From NCBI RefSeq assembly GCF_029868745.1, contig NZ_JARWOP010000375.1:1-56444 (forward strand): a stretch of DNA of 56,444 nucleotides, written 5' to 3'. The notes under the pieces are model-generated. The model worked only from the letters and a program-made list of their open reading frames with translations, ran no database searches and was not told the DNA's origin. The position numbers were made by a program, and so were the translations under genes. Within the stretch, counting starts at the first letter, position 1, and the number at the start of each line of letters is the position of its first letter. This stretch comes from Nocardia wallacei. Its GTDB lineage: Bacteria; Actinomycetota; Actinomycetes; Mycobacteriales; Mycobacteriaceae. Shown in pieces: positions 7,915 through 16,064 of the stretch.

Positions 7915-9087
7915 TCACGAGCCCACGATCAGGGTCGAGTGGTGGTCGAGAATTCCGCCGTTGCCGGAGACCAAGATCAGTTCGCGCTTCTCTTGCTGCC
8001 TCGCACCGGCCTGTCCCCGCGCCTGCAGGATCGCCTCAGACAACGGCGTCATGCCCCACATGTAGTACGAAGACAGTTGTCCCCCACCGGTATTCATCTT
8101 CAGCTTGCCGTCCGGGCCGATGTTCCCCGGAGTCGACACGAACGGGCCGCCTTCGCCCTTGCCGCAGAAGCCGTAGTCCTCGAGGGTCACGAGAGCCGTG
8201 TAGGTGTAGCAGTCGTAGATCTCGACGATATCGATGTCATCGGTGGTGACCCCGGCCATCGCCATTGCGGCCGGTCCCGATTGTGCCGCACCCGTCATCA
8301 GACCGAAGTCGTCGTTGCGTCGCAATCTCGTACCGGGATGACTTTGCGCCCACCCGAGAACATGCACCGGGGGCTGCTTCAGGTCGCGGGCGCGTTCGGC
8401 GGTGGTCACCACCACCGCGATCCCGCCATTCGATACCAGGCAGCAATCGAAGAGATGGAACGGAGCGCTGACGATCCGCGAATGCTGGTGATCTTCGATG
8501 GTGATGGGCAAACGCATCTGCGCCAGCGGATTGAGCACCGCCCATTCACGCTGGGCAACGGCGATCGCGCCGAGTTGCTCGGACGTTGTCCCATATTCGA
8601 GCATGTGGCGCCGCGCGGCCAGGGAATAGAGCACGTTCGGGGTTACGGCGCCCGTCGATCGCTGGAGTCCCGCCCAACCCGAGTGGGTTCGGTGGCCGTC
8701 GGAATAGGCGTGGCCGGCGCCCATGCCTTCCTCGAGTGGAGCGTCGGCGAAGACGCATACGACGACCTCGGCCATTCCGGCCTGCACGGCCATCGAAGCG
8801 ACCTGAACCATCGCCCCTGCTGTCGATCCGAATGCCTGCATCTGGCTCAGCAGTTCGAGATCGCGCAGGTTGAGGTCGACTTGCAGTCCGAGGCCGACAT
8901 CGTTGGTCACACCCGCCGAAACAAGGAGGCCGTCGACATCCGAAAGACGCAAACCGGCATCGGCTACCGCCAGCCGCACAGCCTCCGCGGCGAACTGACT
9001 ACTGCTCTTGCCGTACACCTTTCCGAGTTCGGTCATACCGAGGCCGGCGATGACCGCCGACCGTGCGGCGCGGGATCGTTGTTTCAT
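7915..9087 (-). CDS. SCP2/Ltp2-type thiolase-fold lyase lacking the thiolase cysteine
   Basis: 390-residue thiolase-fold protein. Where thiolases carry the nucleophilic Cys, this one has QAFGSTAGAM (about residues 83-92). It keeps the SCP2-type signatures EIYDCYTYTALVTLEDYGF and NTGGGQLSSYYMWGMTPL. Cys-less relatives such as Ltp2 work with a DUF35 partner as retro-aldol lyases in steroid side-chain removal, and a DUF35 gene follows directly, so an aldolase/lyase role is more likely than Claisen thiolysis. The start at 9087 shares ATGA with the upstream crotonase stop; the open frame beyond it is inside that gene. Confidence 0.82.
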   Translation of the reverse strand: MKQRSRAARSAVIAGLGMTELGKVYGKSSSQFAAEAVRLAVADAGLRLSDVDGLLVSAGVTNDVGLGLQVDLNLRDLELLSQMQAFGSTAGAMVQVASMAVQAGMAEVVVCVFADAPLEEGMGAGHAYSDGHRTHSGWAGLQRSTGAVTPNVLYSLAARRHMLEYGTTSEQLGAIAVAQREWAVLNPLAQMRLPITIEDHQHSRIVSAPFHLFDCCLVSNGGIAVVVTTAERARDLKQPPVHVLGWAQSHPGTRLRRNDDFGLMTGAAQSGPAAMAMAGVTTDDIDIVEIYDCYTYTALVTLEDYGFCGKGEGGPFVSTPGNIGPDGKLKMNTGGGQLSSYYMWGMTPLSEAILQARGQAGARQQEKRELILVSGNGGILDHHSTLIVGS

Positions 9088-9914
9088 CGTCCTGCCCAGT
9101 TCGGTGTCCGTTTTTCGACGAATGCTCGAAGTCCCTCCTGCGCATCCTGCGAGCGCCGCACGCAGGCTGCCTCGAGGCGATTGCGGGCCCAATCGGCCTC
9201 GTCACGCTCTACCGATCCGTCGGTAATTCCGCCCGCGATCCGTTTGGTCGCCTGCACGGCCAACGGGGCATTCGCGGCGATGACTTCGGCCAGCTCGAGC
9301 GCCGCCGGAAGCACCTCGGCCTGTGGTACGACCCGAGTGACGAGCCCCAGCTCGAATGCCCGCGCGGCCGAGATCTGCGCGCCGGTGAACGCCATCTCCA
9401 GGGCGACTTTGCGTGGAATCTGCTGCGCCAATCGGAACGCGCCGCCGGCTGCCGCCACCAGACCGCGGCGCACCTCGGGAAGACCGAACTCGGCCGTGTC
9501 CGCGGCAACGACCAAGTCGCTGGCGAGGGCCAATTCGGTGCCGCCGCCGAGAGCGAATCCGTTGACCGCCGCGATGGTCGGCTTACTGACCGGATGATTG
9601 ACATACCCGGCGAAACCCCAGCGCGCGCGGCGGCCCTGAGGGTGAATATCTTCCCCCGCCGCCAGTGCTTTCAGATCTGCTCCGGCACAGAATGCGCGGT
9701 CGCCCGCACCGGTCAAGACGATCGCCCGCACCGCTGGATCGGCCTCGGCGGCGTCAAGCGCCTCACCGATGGACTCGGCGACGAGCCGGTTGACGCTATT
9801 GCGGGCTTGTGGTCGGTTGATCGTGATCAAGAGGACATTGCCGCGCAGTTGGGTAAGAACCTCACCGGTGTGCGGTTCGCCCCCGCTCGCATTCATTCGA
9901 TACCCCTCGCGCAT
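9084..9914 (-). CDS. Enoyl-CoA hydratase/isomerase family protein (crotonase)
   Basis: 276 residues. The crotonase core is complete: oxyanion hole DRAFCAGADLKALA near residue 75, VNGFALGGGTELALASDLVV with the first catalytic Glu, and FGLPEVRRGLVAAAGG with the second. Both Glu residues of classical enoyl-CoA hydratase are therefore present, so hydration of a 2-enoyl-CoA is plausible. It heads the operon running to the Cys-less thiolase and DUF35 gene, and the shared island operator lies about 70-100 bp upstream. ATG 9914 has AAGGGAG nine bases upstream; ATG 9896 (GAGGGG) is an equally possible start. Confidence 0.88.
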   Translation of the reverse strand: MREGYRMNASGGEPHTGEVLTQLRGNVLLITINRPQARNSVNRLVAESIGEALDAAEADPAVRAIVLTGAGDRAFCAGADLKALAAGEDIHPQGRRARWGFAGYVNHPVSKPTIAAVNGFALGGGTELALASDLVVAADTAEFGLPEVRRGLVAAAGGAFRLAQQIPRKVALEMAFTGAQISAARAFELGLVTRVVPQAEVLPAALELAEVIAANAPLAVQATKRIAGGITDGSVERDEADWARNRLEAACVRRSQDAQEGLRAFVEKRTPNWAGR

Positions 9915-9984
9915 CGCCGGTTACTCCCTTGAAGGCGTCGTGACGACAACCAGACCACCTCGACACAGCCCTGCCATGGACTAC

Positions 9985-10011
9985 CCACAATACTGACACA
10001 TTTGGTCCAAA
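9985..10011 (-). promoter_or_regulatory. Island operator-promoter motif, site A
   Basis: Read on the minus strand this is the shared motif: GGACCAAATGTGTCAGTAT followed by TGT. The core palindrome GAC-N7-GTC is at 9995-10007. The motif's end, TATTGT, can serve as a -10 hexamer directed at the crotonase gene starting at 9914. Four near-identical copies precede other genes of the island (26132, 27222, 34833, 35008). Confidence 0.75.
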
Positions 10012-10038
10012 TTAGGAAACGGCCGACCGCCCGCCGCA

Positions 10039-10839
10039 CTACTCCGAGTACCAGCGCCCCGTGAAAGACGGCGCCGTTCTGGCCTTGAAGGCCTTCATGC
10101 CGATCTCGATGTCCTCGCCGGCGAAGTTCACCGCTTGCGCGATCGCCTCCGCCTCGAGACTCGTAGCGAAATCCGCGCCCGCCGCCTGGTGCAGGAGTGA
10201 CTTGGTCAACGACAGCGCGACCGGCGGCCCGGCCGCCAGGCGCGCGGCGAGCGACTCGACGACAGCATCGAGCTCTTCGGGCTCGACCACCCGGGTGGCC
10301 AGCCCCAATCGTTCCACCTCGGCGGCATCGAGAAGATCGCCGGTCATCATCAACAACTTCGCCTTCTGCATCCCGATCAGGCGCGGCAGCAGCCACGAAC
10401 CGCCGACGTCGACGGACAGCCCTCGCCGCGGAAAGACCTGCGCGAACGTCGCATTACTCGAGCAGATGACGAAATCGCAGCACAACGCGAGGTTCCAGCC
10501 GCCACCGATCGCCGGACCCGGCACCTTGGCGATCGTCGGCTTCGGAAAGTCGTGCAGCGCCACGGCCGTGGCGGAGATTATCCGCATGCGGTCCAGCGGG
10601 TGCGCGGGACCGTCGGCCCCCAGTTGACCGCCGGAGGAGAACACCCCGCCGGCACCCGTCAGAACCACCGCGCGCACGCTCGTATCATGCTTGGCGTCGT
10701 CGAGCGCCGAGGCAAGACGACGCCACTGGTCGGCATCGAGCGCGTTCCGCACCGCGGGTCTGTTCATGATCAGCGTGCGGACTCCGCCGACCTGCTCGAC
10801 TTCCAATTCTTTCGGCGTCGGACCGTTCGGCTGGGTCAT
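10039..10839 (-). CDS. Crotonase-family protein without the classical hydratase glutamates
   Basis: 266 residues, crotonase fold: IMNRPAVRNALDADQW near the N terminus, VLTGAGGVFSSGGQL as oxyanion region, and PGPAIGGGWNLALCCDF. At the two positions where hydratases have Glu, this protein has Trp/Asn (GGGWNL) and Gln/Val (FAQVFPRRGL), so it is probably not a simple hydratase; isomerase, dehalogenase-like or C-C hydrolase chemistry are options. It is transcribed alone, divergently from the TetR gene, with a diverged copy of the island operator (10884-10907) between them. Confidence 0.8.
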   Translation of the reverse strand: MTQPNGPTPKELEVEQVGGVRTLIMNRPAVRNALDADQWRRLASALDDAKHDTSVRAVVLTGAGGVFSSGGQLGADGPAHPLDRMRIISATAVALHDFPKPTIAKVPGPAIGGGWNLALCCDFVICSSNATFAQVFPRRGLSVDVGGSWLLPRLIGMQKAKLLMMTGDLLDAAEVERLGLATRVVEPEELDAVVESLAARLAAGPPVALSLTKSLLHQAAGADFATSLEAEAIAQAVNFAGEDIEIGMKAFKARTAPSFTGRWYSE

Positions 10840-10883
10840 GAGACTGCCTCTCGATAGGTGGGGCCGGAACCGGCATCCGCCCT

Positions 10884-10907
10884 TTCTGGACGAAACTAAT
10901 CAGAAAT
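10884..10907 (+). promoter_or_regulatory. Diverged island operator, site G
   Basis: CTGGACGAAACTAATCAGAA shares GGACGA, the spacing and TCAG with the island motif; the palindrome is GAC-N7-ATC, one base off GAC-N7-GTC. It lies between the divergent crotonase (10839) and TetR (10989) genes, the usual position for an autoregulatory TetR operator. Confidence 0.5.
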
Positions 10908-10975
10908 ATACCCACCGAGACCGCGATCGTCGCACGAGGGCCGGTCGGACGGCTTCGCCGACATGCGAATCACGG

Positions 10976-10989
10976 TATGGTGCAGACTA
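10976..10989 (+). promoter_or_regulatory. Candidate leaderless promoter of the TetR gene
   Basis: TATGGT at 10976-10981 fits a -10 hexamer and ends 7 bp before the ATG at 10989. No Shine-Dalgarno is present, so the transcript may start at the initiation codon. An in-frame ATG at 10977 would lie inside this -10 box. Confidence 0.4.
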
Positions 10990-11618
10990 TGACGTCATCG
11001 TCGCGCGCCGTCGGACGACCGCGGGTACCTAATTTGGACGAGCGTGTCCTGGATGCCGCCCGGACGGTGTACGGCGACCGCGGCTGGAGCGGTTTCACCG
11101 TGGACGAAGTCGCGAAACGAGCCGGCGTGGGCAAGGGTTCGCTGTACCTGCGTTGGCCCAACAAGGCGGCGTTGCTGGTCGACGCGGTTCGCTCGGCCGC
11201 CCCATCGGTCGGAAACATCAACCTCGGCAACCTCGAGCTGGACCTCCGGGAGTTCGCCAGGCAGTGGATGGCGTTCGTGCAGAGCATCGAAGGGTTGATG
11301 ACCAGCCGCCTCCTGATGGACCGGCAGTCCAACAAGGAACTGGCCGAAGTCATCGGCGAACTCGACTATCCGGACTACATTCGCGCGACCCGAGCCCTGG
11401 TCCGGCGCGCGATCGAGCGTGGCGAGATCGACCCCGGCATCACCCCCACCCTCATCGCCGATCTCGTCGCGGGCGCCATCACCACCCACGTCCGCAGCAC
11501 CCCGCCGGGACTGGCCGAGGTGGCACACACCGAAAGCTATTTGACGCAACTCGTGGACACCGTGCTGCGAGGTGTGGGCTATCGAAATCCCCCGGCTGAA
11601 GACTCCCCATCGCTGTAA
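10989..11618 (+). CDS. TetR-family transcriptional regulator, probable island regulator
   Basis: 209 residues. The N-terminal DNA-binding domain is clear: NLDERVLDAARTVYGDRGW, then the helix-turn-helix FTVDEVAKRAGVGKGSLYLR and WPNKAALL. The C-terminal part (from about residue 70) is an all-helical ligand-binding domain of the TetR_C type, ending in a tetrahelical dimer region. It sits between the two weaker copies of the GAC-N7-GTC motif (10884 and 11661), so it is the best candidate to bind all seven island sites, probably as a repressor relieved by a CoA ester or pathway intermediate. That assignment is inference. Confidence 0.87.
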   Translation: MTSSSRAVGRPRVPNLDERVLDAARTVYGDRGWSGFTVDEVAKRAGVGKGSLYLRWPNKAALLVDAVRSAAPSVGNINLGNLELDLREFARQWMAFVQSIEGLMTSRLLMDRQSNKELAEVIGELDYPDYIRATRALVRRAIERGEIDPGITPTLIADLVAGAITTHVRSTPPGLAEVAHTESYLTQLVDTVLRGVGYRNPPAEDSPSL

Positions 11619-11660
11619 CCGCGACGAGCTGAGCCCTCGGGCTGTCCATGCCACCCTCCA

Positions 11661-11683
11661 TTACCGACTAATGTCGTCCATAT
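11661..11683 (-). promoter_or_regulatory. Diverged island operator, site F
   Basis: On the minus strand it reads ATGGACGACATTAGTCGGTA; the core GAC-N7-GTC is at 11666-11678. Unlike sites A-E it points away from the nearest downstream gene (SDR at 11751), so here it would act as an operator and not as part of the -10 region. Confidence 0.5.
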
Positions 11684-11750
11684 TATGATCGGTCCATCCA
11701 CGTGAGCCCAGCCCGGCAGGACCTCACTCGACAAGCACGGAGGTATGAAC

Positions 11751-12506
11751 ATGCAGGTGTCTCTTGCGGGGAAGGTCGCTCTGGTAACCGGGTCGGGGCA
11801 GGGCATCGGGGCCGCCATCGCCGCTCAGCTGGCACACTCCGGCGCCGAAGTGGCCGTCTGCGATCTGAAGAGTGACCGCGCCGAGTCCGTGGCGCGGAAC
11901 TTGTCGGAGCAGGGGCTGCGTGCGCACGGGTTCACCTGCGATGTGACTTCACCCGAGGCGGTGTCGGCACTCACGCGCAGCATCACCGCCGAACTCGGTC
12001 CCATCGACATCGTCGTGAACAATGTGGGATGGGCGGGCGACGATCCGTTCGTCTCATTGAGTGTGGAGCAGATCCGCAATCTGGTCGATGTGAATCTGAT
12101 GTCGACGATATTCGTCTGCCACGAAGTGGGCGCGACCATGATCGAACGTGGCGCCGGGCGAATCATCAACATCGCCAGTGACGCCGGGCGGGTCGGCAGC
12201 GGCGGACAGGCCGTCTACGCCGCGACGAAGGGCGGAGTCATCGCCTTCACCAAATCCTTGGCACGCGAGTGGGCCAAGCGCGGCATCACCGCGAACTGCG
12301 TATCCCCCGGCGCCACCGACACACCGCTGTGGGTCGACGACACCTCCGACCGCATCAAGTCCATGCTGTTGTCCACCATCCCCCTCAAACGAGTCGGCCG
12401 GACCGAGGAAATCGCCACGGCCGTCACGTTTCTCGTCTCCGATCAAGCCGCCTATATCACCGGTCAGGTGCTCAGCGTCAGCGGCGGCTTGACCATGGTC
12501 GATTGA
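11751..12506 (+). CDS. Short-chain dehydrogenase/reductase (SDR)
   Basis: 251 residues, classical SDR. Cofactor motif VTGSGQGIG (about 12-20), acidic residue after the second strand (CDLKSD, favouring NAD), NNVG for the usual NNAG, catalytic Ser in NIASDAG, and YxxxK in YAATK. A C-terminal GQVLSVSGG matches 3-oxoacyl-ACP reductase-like members. The CGGAGG at 11738-11743 is 7 bp from the ATG at 11751 and too close to the ATG at 11745, so 11751 is chosen. A degraded SnoaL-like gene follows. Confidence 0.87.
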   Translation: MQVSLAGKVALVTGSGQGIGAAIAAQLAHSGAEVAVCDLKSDRAESVARNLSEQGLRAHGFTCDVTSPEAVSALTRSITAELGPIDIVVNNVGWAGDDPFVSLSVEQIRNLVDVNLMSTIFVCHEVGATMIERGAGRIINIASDAGRVGSGGQAVYAATKGGVIAFTKSLAREWAKRGITANCVSPGATDTPLWVDDTSDRIKSMLLSTIPLKRVGRTEEIATAVTFLVSDQAAYITGQVLSVSGGLTMVD

Positions 12507-12533
12507 CCGGATACCCGCGAAAGGCCCGCACTC

Positions 12534-12720
12534 ATGTCCGTGGAAGACAAACTTGCCATAATCGAGCTGAACCATCGCTCGCTGGGCGGCCGAAGTGTTC
12601 AATGTCGTTTACGAAGACCTGTACCGGAAAGTCGACTCCGCGTGGCTGATCGCCAAACGGGTGCTCGTCAAGACCTTCGAACCGGAGCAGGTCACACCCG
12701 CCTCGGAATCCGCGGCCTAG
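12534..12720 (+). pseudogene. SnoaL/NTF2-like protein gene, internally deleted and frameshifted
   Basis: The reading frame starts MSVEDKLAIIELNHRSLG, a typical SnoaL-like N terminus. It then continues only in another frame as WAAEVFNVVYEDLYRKVD and SAWLIAKRVLVKTFEP, a typical SnoaL-like C terminus ending at TAG 12718-12720. About 60-90 central residues, including the pocket, are missing compared with the intact relative at 33379-33918. The original frame runs on to 12779 as an Arg-rich non-protein. I infer a deletion joining the two ends out of frame; the gene should be inactive. Confidence 0.6.
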
Positions 12721-12726
12721 CGCACC

Positions 12727-12754
12727 AAAGGCCGCAGGTCACCCTGCGGCCTTT
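12727..12754. terminator. Bidirectional stem-loop terminator
   Basis: A perfect 12-bp inverted repeat with a 4-base loop (AAAGGCCGCAGG-TCAC-CCTGCGGCCTTT), ending in AAA/TTT on both strands. It lies between the plus-strand SDR/SnoaL remnant and the 3' end of the long minus-strand operon, so it can end transcription from both sides. Confidence 0.85.
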
Positions 12755-12775
12755 GCCGGCATTTCCCCGAAGTCT

Positions 12776-14464
12776 TTAAATCGCGGGGATGATCGGCACG
12801 GTTATCCGCGACAGATGCGTGGCATCGTGATAGATCGTCTGATGGGCGATTCGATGTTCGGTCGCCGTAACCGGATCATCTCCGGTGTTGAGGTTGCGAT
12901 CCCACCGCGGAAAGTTGCTCGAAGTGACGTGAATTCGCAGCCGATGGCCACTCTTGATCACGATGCTGGTCGACCACAGGTCGACGTCGATCTCATCGAT
13001 GCGTCCGCTCTCGGTCCGGACGCGCGTGATGCCGTCCACGATGTTGAGCGAACGGCCTTGTCCGTCGACCTCGCACAATCGCACTACCCAGTCGGTCGAA
13101 GGAGCGTCGGTAGCTGCGAAGAGTGTGACACCGATCCGGCCTGTGATCTCCATATCCTCGGTGAGTGGATCGGTGCTGAATACCAGCACGTCATCGCGCG
13201 TCTCGACTGCCTGCTGCTCGCGGGGACCCGCGGGAAAACTGCCTGCGATGATCATGGCGCCGCCGGTGGTCGGCACGGGGTCGGCCGGATTGTAAACGTA
13301 GGTCGAGGTCGCCTGCTCATCGGTCGGTGTGGACAGGGACAGCCGCCCGCCGGAGTGGAGGAAGAACTCGGTGGGGCGAGCCCTGGCGAGTGGCCAGTGA
13401 TCCTCGTGGCGCCACTTATTGATACCCATGACGAAGATATCCACGCCGGACTGATGGTTCGCGTCGGCCGGAAGGTCGGCGAGGAAATGGTCGAACCAGT
13501 CCAGTTGCACTCCGGTCATCGTCCCGTCGCCACTGGGCAGCGCGACCGACCCCAAGCCGTAGTTCGCCTCGCCCAAGAGGCCGGGCGTGACGGAGGCACT
13601 GCTCCGGTGTTCCCACGGCCCGACAATCAAGCGCGCAGTGAGTCCTTGTTCGCGCGCGGCGATGTAATTGTCGACCGTGCCCTGCTGGAAAGAGTCGTAC
13701 CAGCCGGCGATGTTCAGCGATGGAACCAAGACTTCCCCGTGCCGGCCGGCAACTCGGGCCTCAGCGATCGTCGCGGGCTCACGCAACCCGCGCTCCAGTC
13801 CGGTGTCGGGCAGGCCTGTGCGAGCCACAGCCGGCGACGCGCCGGATGGCAACTCCCAGTAGGTCGTTTCAGCGATGCGATCGAAATCCGCAACGCTGAT
13901 GCCGAGCTTCTCGAGCAATTCCTCGGGATCGGTGGCGATCTTCGGATAGTGGGCTATCGACTGCATCAGCGACCACCACACGTTCACTCCGAACTCCAGT
14001 GCGCCGCCACGGAAGAAGAGCCCGTCCTCGGGATCGCACCAGGTAATCTGCGGTGCGATCGCCTTCAGGTGGGGCGGCTGCGTAACAGCCGCGGACCACT
14101 GGGTACTGCCGGTGTAGCTGCCGCCGAACATTCCGACTCTGCCATTGCTGCCGGGTAGGTTCGCGGCCCACTCGACGGTGTCATAGCCGTCGGCATGCTC
14201 GTGAGCCCACGGCAGCCATTCACCGTCGGAGGCGAACCGGCCTCGCGTGTCCTGCTGCACGACGATGTACCCACGCCGCACCGCCTTCAGCGTGTCGAGT
14301 ACGAATCCCGCCATCGGCGACGTCTTGTCATAAGGCGTGCGCTGCACCAAAACCGGCCACGGGCCAGCGCCCGAAGGTCGGTATACGTCTGCTCTGAGAA
14401 CCACACCATCGCGCATCGGCACGGGGAGGTCGAACTCGATCGCCGCCTGACCGATTGCGGTCAT
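12776..14464 (-). CDS. CocE/NonD family (S15-type) esterase/acylase
   Basis: 562 residues with the CocE order: an alpha/beta-hydrolase core from MRDGVVLRADVYRP, the nucleophile elbow GMFGGSYTG (Ser near residue 115) preceded by QDTRGRFASDGEW, and a C-terminal jelly-roll (VTSSNFPRWDRNLNTGDDP). Family members hydrolyse esters or amides, such as cocaine and acyl-amino acids. It is the last gene of the 11-gene operon; its ATG shares ATGA with the SDR stop. A paralogue is encoded at 28148-29899 beside the Baeyer-Villiger enzyme, suggesting both open esters or lactones made by oxygenation. The open frame upstream of 14464 is antisense to nothing but lies inside the SDR gene. Confidence 0.85.
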   Translation of the reverse strand: MTAIGQAAIEFDLPVPMRDGVVLRADVYRPSGAGPWPVLVQRTPYDKTSPMAGFVLDTLKAVRRGYIVVQQDTRGRFASDGEWLPWAHEHADGYDTVEWAANLPGSNGRVGMFGGSYTGSTQWSAAVTQPPHLKAIAPQITWCDPEDGLFFRGGALEFGVNVWWSLMQSIAHYPKIATDPEELLEKLGISVADFDRIAETTYWELPSGASPAVARTGLPDTGLERGLREPATIAEARVAGRHGEVLVPSLNIAGWYDSFQQGTVDNYIAAREQGLTARLIVGPWEHRSSASVTPGLLGEANYGLGSVALPSGDGTMTGVQLDWFDHFLADLPADANHQSGVDIFVMGINKWRHEDHWPLARARPTEFFLHSGGRLSLSTPTDEQATSTYVYNPADPVPTTGGAMIIAGSFPAGPREQQAVETRDDVLVFSTDPLTEDMEITGRIGVTLFAATDAPSTDWVVRLCEVDGQGRSLNIVDGITRVRTESGRIDEIDVDLWSTSIVIKSGHRLRIHVTSSNFPRWDRNLNTGDDPVTATEHRIAHQTIYHDATHLSRITVPIIPAI

Positions 14465-15249
14465 ACCACCGTCCACCCGCCATCGATGACAAGCGTTTGC
14501 CCGGTCATGTAGGACGATGCGTCGCTGGCGAGGAACACCAGGGCGCCGTTGAGTTCGTCTTCGCGGCCGCCGCGCCGCATCGGCATGCGACGGAATCTGC
14601 GCTCGCCGGCGCTGCTGGCGAACAGTTCTTCGGTGAGTTCGCTCGGAAAGTATCCCGGCGCGAGGGCGTTGACCCGGATGCCGCGATCGGCCCACTGTGC
14701 GGCGAGCTCGCGAGTCAGACTGGTCACGGCTCCCTTGCTGGCGCAGTATCCCGCCTGCGGGATTGACCAGCTGGCCACGAAGCTGTTGATCGAAGCGATA
14801 TTGATAATGGTTCCCCGGCGCTGTTCCAGCATGTGCCTACCGGCGAGGTGACACAGGCGGTAGAGCGCGACCAGGTTGACGTCCAGTACTTTGCTGAACG
14901 TTTCGACATCCTCGTCTTCGGCCGGCTGAATCGAGGTGGTACCGGCATTGTTGACAACGATGTCGATCGCGCCGCGCCATTCGAGGGTGCGGTCGAGGAC
15001 ATCCCGGGCCTGGTCTTCCTTCGTCACGTCCGCCGAGACGGCGAGCATCCGCCCGGGATATTTGTCGACCAGGGCGCGGAGTTGCTCGGTACGACGAGCC
15101 GCGACGACGACGTATGCACCGCGTTCGGCCATCGCGGTGGCGAATTGCCGACCGAGCCCCGAGCTTGCCCCGGTGACAATCGCCACTTTGTCGCGGATAT
15201 CGAACAAAGGATCGGCGATTCGGGGCTCGATGGATGTGGAATTTTCCAT
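14461..15249 (-). CDS. SDR-family oxidoreductase
   Basis: 262 residues: VTGASSGLG (cofactor loop, about 25-33), VVVAARRTEQL after the second strand (basic residues, suggesting NADP(H)), NNAG, SINSF with the catalytic Ser region, YCASK for YxxxK, and a C-terminal TGQTLVIDGGW. It is tenth in the operon, 6 bp after the oxocamphor hydrolase-like gene and overlapping the esterase gene by 4 bp. A role in oxidising or reducing a hydroxyl made by the neighbouring hydrolases is plausible; the substrate is not known. Confidence 0.87.
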   Translation of the reverse strand: MENSTSIEPRIADPLFDIRDKVAIVTGASSGLGRQFATAMAERGAYVVVAARRTEQLRALVDKYPGRMLAVSADVTKEDQARDVLDRTLEWRGAIDIVVNNAGTTSIQPAEDEDVETFSKVLDVNLVALYRLCHLAGRHMLEQRRGTIINIASINSFVASWSIPQAGYCASKGAVTSLTRELAAQWADRGIRVNALAPGYFPSELTEELFASSAGERRFRRMPMRRGGREDELNGALVFLASDASSYMTGQTLVIDGGWTVV

Positions 15250-15255
15250 CTGCCG

Positions 15256-16041
15256 TCAGGCTCGCTTGCCGAGTGCGCCGAAGGCCTCGTAAGCGAGCCC
15301 CAGCCCGAGCAGTTCGAGAACCTGCTTCTTGAGGGGCTGAACCATGAGGGCACGGGTGAAGCGAAGGGTCGTATCCGATTTCGCCGCAACGCCCCGCGCG
15401 ATCTCGCGTGCGCGATCGAGCACCTGATCCTGGGGAAGAACCTCCTTGACGAGGCCCCAGCGAAGCGCTTCCGCGGCCGTGATGGCCTCGCCGGAGAGCA
15501 TGTAGGAACGTGCGCGGTTGATCCCGAGCAGCATGGTCGTCCAGATGTGGGAGCCGTCGCCCGGCGCCATGTCCTCGAACTCGAAATGTCCCGAGTCTTC
15601 GAACGACGCCGTGTCCGAGGCGATGATGATGTCGGAGAACAACGGGATCTCGCAGTGCCGGCGTGCGGGGCCGTTCACCGCCGCGATCACCGGGACCTGA
15701 ATGTCCAGCAGGGCGTTGACCATTTCCCGGTGATCAGTCCAGGCATCCTGCTCCCAGACGGAATACTCCTGAGAGAAATCAGGGATCACCGTCATGATCT
15801 GCCCACTGTCGGCCGTCGGCCGCGGACCGATGAACTCGTCACCGGTTCCGGTGATGAGCACGACCCGGTTTCCACGATCGAGCGCTATCTCCCGGAAAGC
15901 TCGGGTCAATTCGCGGTGCGCGGGTACCAACAGCTGCAACGAGTCGCCGTCGGTCTGTAGTCGCATCTCGAGGATGCCGTTCTCATCGCGCGAGAACTCG
16001 AAGTTCTCGTACTTGTCGCGATAGTCGTCGAGTACTGTCAT
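15256..16041 (-). CDS. 6-oxocamphor hydrolase-like crotonase (beta-diketone C-C hydrolase)
   Basis: 261 residues. It follows 6-oxocamphor hydrolase (OCH, Rhodococcus) along its whole length as I remember that sequence, beginning with the YxxKYEN...RDENGIL pattern. All five OCH active-site residues appear kept: His42 (PAHREL), His129 (RRHCEIPL), His152 (DSGHFEF), Asp162 (APGDGSH) and Glu252 (GLAYEAF). The His129-His152 distance is the same as in OCH (23). OCH cleaves a cyclic 1,3-diketone by a retro-Claisen reaction without CoA, so this gene points to an alicyclic substrate. AGGAG at 16051-16055 favours ATG 16041 over ATG 16050. Confidence 0.8.
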   Translation of the reverse strand: MTVLDDYRDKYENFEFSRDENGILEMRLQTDGDSLQLLVPAHRELTRAFREIALDRGNRVVLITGTGDEFIGPRPTADSGQIMTVIPDFSQEYSVWEQDAWTDHREMVNALLDIQVPVIAAVNGPARRHCEIPLFSDIIIASDTASFEDSGHFEFEDMAPGDGSHIWTTMLLGINRARSYMLSGEAITAAEALRWGLVKEVLPQDQVLDRAREIARGVAAKSDTTLRFTRALMVQPLKKQVLELLGLGLAYEAFGALGKRA

Positions 16042-16064
16042 TTCAGCCATCTCCTGTTGGTTTA

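Noticed and set aside
12815..14158. 447-codon plus-strand ORF
   Set aside because: Antisense to the CocE-type esterase; no domain, and the esterase has catalytic motifs throughout.
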